Shown: positions 22,980 through 30,124 of the stretch, piece by piece
Position numbering within the stretch: the first letter of the stretch is position 1
Layout of the letters: each line of letters begins with the position of its first letter
From: Elysia marginata
Lineage: Eukaryota > Mollusca > Gastropoda > Plakobranchidae
Assembly: GCA_019649035.1 (NCBI GenBank)
Contig: BMAT01008301.1
Coordinates: 146,349-176,472, forward strand
DNA: 30,124 nucleotides
Direction of reading: 5' to 3'
Notes under the pieces: model-generated
Databases searched by the model: none
Told to the model about the DNA's origin: nothing
Seen by the model: only the letters and a program-made list of their open reading frames with translations
Made by a program: the position numbers and the translations under genes

Positions 22980-23939
22980 AAACCTAAATTGCCCAAATTG
23001 GGTCTAAAACGCGAAGATGCCTATCATAGAAATTTGCCTCCTCTTTTTATTGTGTGTGTAGGGAAGTAGACAGCGGAGATAATCGTGGCATTTTTTGTAC
23101 TTCCATGAGCGACAGACTGTGACGCCAGACAGAGAGAAGAACCACTGACCAGGCAAGGACAAAACTGCAGCAGTCAGAGTCAGCGAACCGTGAGACAGTG
23201 TATACAAATTCCTTCTTAACTGTTCGGTTGAATCAACTCATCTTCCATAGACGCAGATCTAGCTACCAGAACTTCAACTACCCAAGAAACCCACTAACGT
23301 TAGCTCTAGAGCGACAGTCCTAGACCCAGCACTGCACATACTAGTAATAATGTTTTGTTATGTTGTGTGTAGTTTGGGTTGCGAGTTGAGAGCAGGCGAT
23401 CCACAAATATTATGGGCTTCAACCCTAGGCCTTAAATTGCCTGTCTAGACTGGCTGTCCAGATGGACATGCCAAGCAAAGTACAAACCGGGATAGCACAA
23501 GTAGAGGTCACAACCCTTATTGAATTTGTTTTGGGCTGCTCCGTTGCTGCTCTATTCGCTATTTAATCCAAACCTCTGCACAGAGGGAAAGGGGCGGGGA
23601 GAGGGGCACACTGAAATGAGTGGAACGTTTATTTAGAGCTTTTGTTTGTCTTCTCAATGTATAGATCTACCCTATATAAATGAAACAGCAGGACGAACGC
23701 AAGGACTCACACTGACAAGACTTTTAGTTAGGACTAATGAATTCCTCACGCATGTCGTTCTAACATACAAACTATAGTCTGGTGAAGTTGGTAACGTGTT
23801 TACATATGACTGTCACAGACAAACAGAACAGAGGAAGACAAGGGTGACATATGAGATATACACAGAAATAAACATTATTAAGAGTACGGTAATTAGGCAA
23901 AATGTTCCTGGTGACCTTTAACCAATAGCCGGTTTTAAT

Positions 23940-23978
23940 GATTATGATATTAGTAATAATAATAATGATAATAATGAC

Positions 23979-24025
<47 letters not shown>
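23940..24025. repeat. (AAT)n microsatellite
   Basis: Imperfect AAT/GAT units to about 23980, then a pure (AAT)n run to 24025. Poly-Ile or poly-Tyr frames on the minus strand are spurious. Confidence 0.95.
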
Positions 24026-25466
24026 GTACAATGATGATAGTCAACAAAATCATATGCTTTGCTTTGTGTGATGAGGATAATAAAAACTGTGTGGACAATG
24101 CTATTTGAAAGATTCATTTGAACCAGACGCATTTGGTAATCCAATCTTATCGTTTTTATTATTTAAGGGAGAGTGGAGAGGTGTGAGCTTAGTTCCCGTT
24201 CAGTTACCCCAGTATTCCAGCGCACTGGCCTGATTGAGGTGACTCGGGGATCAAAACTACAGTGACCTCTGACCCCCAGGCCCTTTCGATGTCTGGACTT
24301 GATAGTTTCTGGTATCGTTTTGTACAACAGTTCTGTTTTTACTACGATTCTACCCCGTGCTACAAGTTAATAACAGAGAGCTGTCGCCACAGATAAGAAT
24401 GACGTTTTTTAAAATCCGTGTTACGTAAATTGTGGACTTATCCTTTCACCCGGCCTACAGTGTGCTATGTGTGCCGAGCGCTGGTTCGGAGGCCAACAGC
24501 ATCTCGATCTGTTAGTTTTAACTTCAATGCACTACGAATGTCTTACGTTATCATTTCAATAAACCAAGACTGCAGTAGGCCCAGATCTATGCACCAGACC
24601 ACCAGTACATGAAATATCTAGATTCTACACGACTTGTTTGCCTATTGAATCAATTACACATGGCCTAGTTCTAGAAGTTTCTATAACTTTCCACCGCGCC
24701 TATGGAGATTGAGGTCGGCAACCTTGTCGGCTTGACCTGGATAAAGAGCCAGCACGCATGCATGCATCACTTCTGCAGTCAGCACAACAACACAGGTGAC
24801 TCCAAGCCAAGGTTAAAAAACAATTTAAGCTTTTCTGATTTCACCAGTTATTAGATTATCGTTTGGGTAGCATCAATGAGAATATTGACTATGCTGACGT
24901 AACACTTACTTCCTTTGCTAGCATACGGTTCGCCACATAGTGATGATTATGCGAGAAATCATAAAAAAGGAATCATTCTTTTTTTTACTGTTGGCATAAA
25001 AAAACAGGTCGTGTGCGAATAGGCCCTCTCAACAAGAGATCAGTAGAGCACTTTTTACTGTTTAACAATGTTTACTGTTTAAGGCAGATCCATACCGGAG
25101 TTAGGGAGTGTGACATTTACTCAAGGCCTGTATTGCGGTGGCCTTGGCCCAACCACGAAGGTGTCGCTGCTGTGCAGGCCAAAAACCCACCATAGGTAGG
25201 TTTGCATCCGTCTGTTGTCGATCCCGACACCAGTGTAGTACCCTCAGCCCTGATTCGAACAGGAAGCCATAGTGGCCACGGTAATTACATATACAAGGCT
25301 ACATTGCACAGTTGACGTAACTTTTAACAAACAAAAAAGAAATGGACGAGACTGCTTATCAATTGGAGTTCGGAAACAACAAACACGTCAGCTGATTGAT
25401 AGCGGTTGCAGGGGAAGACCCAACTCAAGGCCACAGCACAGAACGAGACAGTTGATTGCTGAACAA

Positions 25467-25710
25467 GCGATTTCAGTGAGACTGACAGAAGTCGAATAAT
25501 TGTGACAAGCGGTCTAAAGCGATTTCAGTGAGACTGTTGACTGAAGTCGAATTATTGTGACAAGCGGTCTAAAGCGATTTCAGTGCGACTGTTGACTGAA
25601 GTCGAATTATTGTGAGAAGCAGTCTAAAGCGATTTCAGTGCGACTGACTGAAGTCGAATAACGTTAATTGTGACAAGCGGTCTAAAGCGATTTCAGTGCG
25701 ACTGTTGACT
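25467..25710. repeat. Tandem array, about 55 bp unit, 4.4 copies
   Basis: Each unit starts GCGATTTCAGTG and ends AAGCGGTCTAAA, with GAAGTCGAAT in the middle. Units vary by small insertions (52 to 58 bp), for example a GTTGACT that is present or absent. The last copy is cut after GACTGTTGACT, where a second array begins. Confidence 0.9.
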
Positions 25711-25823
25711 AGGAAAGTCAGAAATTGATCAACAATGACCGTAAACGACTAGGAAAGTCAGTAGAAATTGATCAACAATGACCGTGAACAACTGAGAAAG
25801 TAGAAATTGATCAACAATGACCG
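25708..25823. repeat. Tandem array, 40-43 bp unit, about 2.8 copies
   Basis: Units start at 25708, 25748 and 25791. The shared core is AAATTGATCAACAATGACCG, preceded by ACTAGGAAAGTCAG or a variant. It abuts and slightly overlaps the 55 bp array; just after its end the text CGACTGTT of the first array reappears. Confidence 0.85.
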
Positions 25824-26182
25824 ACTGTTTTTAAAGCCTCGAGGTTAGGTCCTCCCGCGGTCGAATATCTTACTTTATACGCTACCATTGTAGCTTTAGA
25901 GCTCTACTAACTCTCTAAGACAAGCAAGTGTTAAAGTGAAATTTACAGGTCCAAATTGCATATTTTGATTAACAAGGAATGTGCAATGTCTTGCTAGGAA
26001 TGACATTTTAATAGATCTGAACTACTCTGAATTACAGAATTAATCACAGAAAGTAAATACAATGGGTCTTTTATGCTGGTTTTAGGTTTAATTAATGTAA
26101 GTTATTTTGAAGAAAAAAAAAATCAACAATCCAAGCAATAATAGAATAAATCGTGTCCCGGTAGGCTATTCCTGTGGCACCT

Positions 26183-26203
26183 GTTTTTTTTTTTTTTTTT
26201 TTA
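26183..26203 (-). repeat. Poly(T) run of about 19
   Basis: A run of about 19 T preceded by CACCTG and followed by ATTGG. It could be the A tail of an old minus-strand retroposed fragment, but no element body was recognised beside it. Confidence 0.8.
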
Positions 26204-26764
26204 TTGGTTGGTGTGGTTTTGTGTCCTGCAAGCACCAATCGGACCGGCCATGAACATGTTTTTGTTACCCGACAGATGGGTACACACTCACACACACACT
26301 AATTTGATTTCATTCAAATGCCGAACTAGAGTAATAGCCGCGGCGAGTACTGCAGCAACTGACACTGGCAACTCAGGGGCCAGGGCAAGAAATACCCGTT
26401 AGAAAATGGTATCAGGGATGCAAGCGGCCCATGCTAAAATAAAAAGCAGGAAAATTTTTACAAACTGTAGGTGCCTTATAGAACTTTTGATGGACCAATT
26501 GAAAGAGATAGATACAAAGCTGTACTATGCCTGCACAGCTATACAACTTAAAAGAAGTGTTTGATTTTCTATGACTCTTAATTTAGGACGTTTTCTTTAA
26601 CATATAGGTTCTAATTTTTTCAAGTTTTCCTGCTTTTTTAGTATAAGAAAACTTCTAAAAATCGGAAAACTTGCACACCTGTGTTATACATGAATAATTG
26701 ACAAGAATTCGACCCAGTACAATAAATCTTTATCATAATATATCATTACAATTTAGGTATTACG

Positions 26765-26825
26765 AATAGTGGTAAAGCCTCGGCTTTCGGGGCAAGAGCA
26801 TCCAGTGTTCGAATTCCTAGAATGA
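26765..26825 (+). mobile_element. Possible decayed tRNA-like SINE head
   Basis: TAGTGGTAAAGCCTCGG resembles an A box and GTGTTCGAATTCC a B box, about 35 bp apart as in tRNA promoters. The body downstream does not resemble the SINE at 27679-27980, and no flanking repeats were found. Confidence 0.35.
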
Positions 26826-27666
26826 CCAGGTGCGACGTTGATGAATTGAAAGTGGACTTTTTATTCTCAAAACATTTTCTCCACGCCGAGTACAGTCACA
26901 ACTGTTAGACTACCGAACCCTTAAGTACAGACATGGTCACGCATCCTAATTTTCTCACTACAGAGCCGAAACAGGGTCACGCTCTCATGTGACTTTGACA
27001 ACACAACAATGATCTCTAGGTCGCAGCGGAACGAGAAGTTCTTTTTGTGAAAAATTTCCCAGATAACGTTAGTGACACTCCGTTGTTCAGGTAGGCCTAG
27101 ACGAGATGACTCAAGAGCGGTCTCTGGTTTTACTTTGAAAACTTTACACGACTGCCTGGACGAACTACTACATTGCTTTTTTGTGGTTAGCCTCGATACC
27201 GAGCTAGATAAATAGGCCTAACCTGGGTAACAGAGCATTACAATTCACGTAAGAAACTAAACTTTTGTTTAAAATAGTTCCTGTCAACTGAATACTGTGC
27301 GGTACGGCTGTTTTTGCGGAGGCCTACAACTCACACTCTTCATCGTTTTAACTTAAATATTACTACGGGTTTTTTTTGTTTGATTCAGCTAGCTGCTCAT
27401 TTTTTCTACAACTTTGGCCATAAACCATTATGATACCAATGCGACAAAGCATAAACAACTTATTCACGAAAAACAAAACAAAAAAGCCAAGAATGGTGAA
27501 AAGTTTAGGCAAATTCGTGAAGACATAATTTATACCCTTTCAATCCTAGTTTCCAAGTTACGGGCCATCATTGATTTTTCATTTTTAACTGACAACGCAA
27601 ACCACAACCAATGCCACTTTGTAAATACAATTGAATTTGAAAAAACCACCCACGGCCCAGTGATTT

Positions 27667-27678
27667 GCACGCAGTGGC
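27667..27678 (+). repeat. Left target-site duplication of the SINE
   Basis: GCACGCAGTGGC, repeated without mismatch on the other side of the element at 27981-27992. Confidence 0.75.
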
Positions 27679-27980
27679 GACCGGCTCTGTGGCCTAGCGG
27701 TAAAGACACTCGCTCAGAGATGGGGAGGTACGGGTTCGATCCCTGGCCGAGTCAAACCAAGGATTTTAAAATTGGTATTAGTAGCTGATCCGCCTGATGT
27801 CTGGCATTATGGATTTAGTGCTGTCTAGTCGGCCCGGTGTCAGGATAATGTGACTGGGTGTGGTGTATGCAGCGCTCCGTACATCACAGTGTGGCAGCAC
27901 GCTTTTAATTGTCCCAAGCGCCGTCTATTTTTTAAACCTTGTAGTTGAAAAAGAGACGTTAAAATTCAAACAACCAACGA
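27679..27980 (+). mobile_element. tRNA-derived SINE, apparently full length
   Basis: The head (about 27683-27755) is tRNA-like, with an RNA polymerase III A box TGGCCTAGCGG (27690-27700) and a B box GGTTCGATCCC (27733-27743) at tRNA-like spacing. A non-tRNA body of about 200 bp follows, including GTCAGGATAATGTGACTGGG, and a short A-rich tail. The element is bounded by identical 12 bp direct repeats, GCACGCAGTGGC, at 27667-27678 and 27981-27992, as expected for a target-site duplication made by LINE-type retrotransposition. SINEs encode no protein and borrow a LINE reverse transcriptase. The exact repeats suggest a fairly recent insertion. I cannot name the family. Confidence 0.8.
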
Positions 27981-27992
27981 GCACGCAGTGGC
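27981..27992 (+). repeat. Right target-site duplication of the SINE
   Basis: GCACGCAGTGGC, identical to 27667-27678, directly after the A-rich SINE tail. Confidence 0.75.
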
Positions 27993-30124
27993 AGTTTTGT
28001 ACTAGCAAATCTGACGTGACCACCGTTGTCAGAACAGGGCGAGGTTTGGGCCTCGCGCGTAAGCCGCTACCTTGCCTGGCAAGATGGGTTTAGATGGGCC
28101 TGAAGTGAGTCTTTTGTGTCCTGACACCTCTAAAAGCCTGAACTTCACGAGGATATACTTACGAATCATTTTTCCCAAAATACGCAGTAATGTTTTACTA
28201 CCAAATTTGTGCGCGCATTATGTAAGCTTTGTGTATTGTTTGGGCTCTGCTAAGATGGGACTAACGGAGGCAGATTCCCCTACCACAAACGTATGGTCAA
28301 TAGTTATATTCTCTGAACCTGACAATTTTATCGCATTATTATAAATACAAACAGATATTGTGTTAGTTCGGCAATCCAACCCCCCTGAAACCTCTGGCTG
28401 TGTCGCGGTCAGGTTGACATTATGTAAGTGCTATCACGAGTGTTTACAGGGAGAGTTAAGGCGTGCGTTACTACACGTGCTGTCGCAGCCGACATCGAAG
28501 GTAACACTTGCAAAGCGTGCAAAGCGATCTGACAGTTGGATTGGTTCTATCAAACAGCTTGTTAATAAAAATAATGTTAGGGTAATAATTTACCCGTTTC
28601 ATTTACTTTATACTAACCGGTGGACAAATCTTGATCATGAAAATTGGGAAAGCACTTGGTAATCACCGGGTCGGCTATTTTTACAGCATTGTTATTAGCT
28701 AAAATGGGGATGGAACAGAAGAATAAGATGCGTAAAAAATAAATATCAGGACTGGCCTAGTCTGTGTACAAACCACGCTGACCCGCAAACAAAAATTCTA
28801 CGCCCATTCTTAAAGGTTTATTGGCGGCCCCATAGAAGTATCACCCAAAAGCTTTAAGTACTTAACTTTTGTATGGGTTGAGGGAAGGGGAGGGGAGTCA
28901 GCGAATTTGCAAAAAAAGCGAGGCTAATCATTTTATTCTCTGTCCGGCCGGTAAAAAAAACCTGATCTACTACAGCACTGTTCAAATTCGATAAAGGATT
29001 TTTCAGAGTGATTTCTAAAATCATATTTAAATGTGAGGAAATCTTATCAATTCAGACTTGAAAAAAAAAAGTCAACCTTTGATTTAAACCGAATTCGGGA
29101 TTATGTGGCTTGATGACTTGTTATGTTTTTTTTTTTGTTTTTTTTTTTGCTGCAGTAAGAAACATTTTATTTTTCACGGCAAACGACAGCTTAATATGCT
29201 TTAATCAACTTTATTTTCTGTAAATTGCCACCAAACCGATAAAAAACAAAAACAGGTTAAGGAACACAAATCTCACAAAATCAAGTAAATTTACACATGA
29301 GAAAACTTATTTTCATACAATGCGAGAGATCATTACACTGCACCGTCACGTTCAAACAGTTAGCAATATTGGGTTCACTAATCTGTCTGTGTGTGTGTGT
29401 CTCTCTCTCTCTTCATGTTGCAATTTGATTTTGAGCGCAGCAGCCTGTCGAGCCTGGGCAGTTTACAAAATCTATTTTTTGTTGTTTAGCAGTAGAGGAG
29501 CGCCCAAATATGACTGTAGAACCTGTTCGACCAACAGTGCAATGCATGTACGACGGCGATGAGTGTACACAATTACCTGGGTCAGCTATTCGATTATCGT
29601 TATTGTGAGGATTAGCAGTTCCAATGAGCTTCTCAGGTAGCCTTGGCCTAAACCCAATCCTACTGTGCATGCTGAGCACTGTCAACTCAGTGACACTGTC
29701 ACTCAGTTCAGGGCGGCAAACTTCACCACACTTTACATGAGCTGTTCAAACCACCAAGGTCAAGCCTTTTCACTGCCCGGGGTGATAAGCAGGAGTGCGC
29801 TGAGGTCAGTTTATCTAAAGTTTAAACATCCCCTAAGTCTTATCACACGTTGGGACTCTCCACTGCAGCTCAGAAAGTTCAAGGCGTCACCTTTCAGTCT
29901 GAAATAATTGTGTGTACAAAGATTTATACAAGAGCTCTATGATAAGGGCAGCACGCAGAGGCCATGTCCTGTCAATTAGGAGTCCTTGTTCTTCGCGTAT
30001 TGTCTTGTCTGACATTCCAGTCTCTGAAGTCACCTAGGAGCAAGATAAGCTTGCGATCGGTTGTATAAAACTTCCTGCTGAGGCGGGGAAAAAGTTTGAA
30101 CTTTGGTTACCAACGCATTACCAA
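27993..30124. other. Non-coding to the window end; no gene seen
   Basis: Unique sequence with long T runs near 29125-29150 that end in CTGCAG, which looks like a plus-strand splice acceptor but is followed at once by stops. A TATAAAA-like element near 30065 has no recognised gene behind it within the window. Confidence 0.5.
29389..29411. repeat. Short (GT)n(CT)n microsatellite
   Basis: GTGTGTGTGTGT passes directly into CTCTCTCTCTCT. Confidence 0.85.

Larger units (their letters stand above)
22271..25466. other. Non-coding apart from listed repeats
   Basis: Mixed sequence with two microsatellites and one diverged duplication. At 25210-25265 the minus strand has a B-box-like GTTCGAATC, too isolated to call a SINE. 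No gene is supported on either strand. Confidence 0.5.
25824..27666. other. Non-coding; possible old SINE head and poly(T) only
   Basis: AT-rich sequence. A minus-strand open stretch at 26921-27217 has no early ATG and no family resemblance, so it is not called. Confidence 0.5.

Noticed and set aside
23772-24144. Frames with poly-Ile and poly-Tyr
   Set aside because: They come from the (AAT)n microsatellite.
26921-27217. Minus-strand open stretch of 98 codons with an acceptor-like upstream end
   Set aside because: No ATG until near its end, no matching donor or neighbouring exon, and no resemblance to the missing cyclin N-terminus.
27414-27788. 124-codon open frame on the plus strand
   Set aside because: Its last third runs into the tRNA-like head of the SINE, and the first part is low-complexity Asn/Lys sequence. 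There is no family resemblance or splice structure.
28033-28240. Minus-strand open stretch with a possible donor (AAG|GTAGCG) ending in Lys
   Set aside because: I considered it as the missing upstream cyclin exon because the boundary would fit, but the peptide lacks the cyclin LAVxxLDRF pattern and helices.
29118-29160. Strong plus-strand splice-acceptor look-alike (long T runs then GCTGCAG)
   Set aside because: The following sequence has early stops in the possible frames and no donor; the T runs are probably just homopolymer.

Overview
This window looks like animal nuclear DNA. The gene that can be read is split by spliceosomal introns, most of the sequence is AT-rich and non-coding, and there are many microsatellites, several minisatellites and a tRNA-derived SINE. 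I infer an invertebrate, perhaps a mollusc or other lophotrochozoan, but nothing here fixes the species. One assembly gap of 35 N lies at 12981-13015.

The only gene I can support is on the minus strand at 16205-20806. Its four exons (75, 237, 90 and 186 bp) are joined by three phase-0 introns (3138, 344 and 532 bp). They give 195 residues of a cyclin closest to the cyclin G/I group: the second half of the cyclin box, with the conserved Lys and Glu that contact the kinase, then the C-terminal fold, a proline-rich stretch with a full CDK-type SPPR site, and a C-terminal LYTISE. The last matches the PP2A-B56 docking pattern LxxIxE and sits where cyclins G1 and G2 carry LPTIPE. The N-terminal part was not found in the 9.3 kb upstream within the window.

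Layout by region: 1-7690 is non-coding, with palindromes, short duplications, GGT-rich runs and (CT)n/(GA)n tracts. From 7690 to 16204 is a very AT-rich block downstream of the cyclin stop that may include its 3' UTR; it holds a two-copy 132 bp duplication and the gap. From 16205 to 20806 are the cyclin exons and introns, with a G-quadruplex motif and a long CT-rich tract in the largest intron. From 20807 to 27678 is non-coding sequence with a 31 bp minisatellite, (GA)n, (AAT)n and a composite pair of tandem arrays. A complete-looking SINE flanked by exact 12 bp direct repeats lies at 27679-27980. From 27981 to 30124 I see no gene.

No rRNA, functional tRNA, CRISPR array, retroviral, LTR or Polinton-like remnant was recognised. 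The short open frames scattered through the window (mostly 60-120 codons) are AT-rich or lie in simple repeats, and many lack a true ATG. Apart from the cyclin exons I do not regard them as genes.
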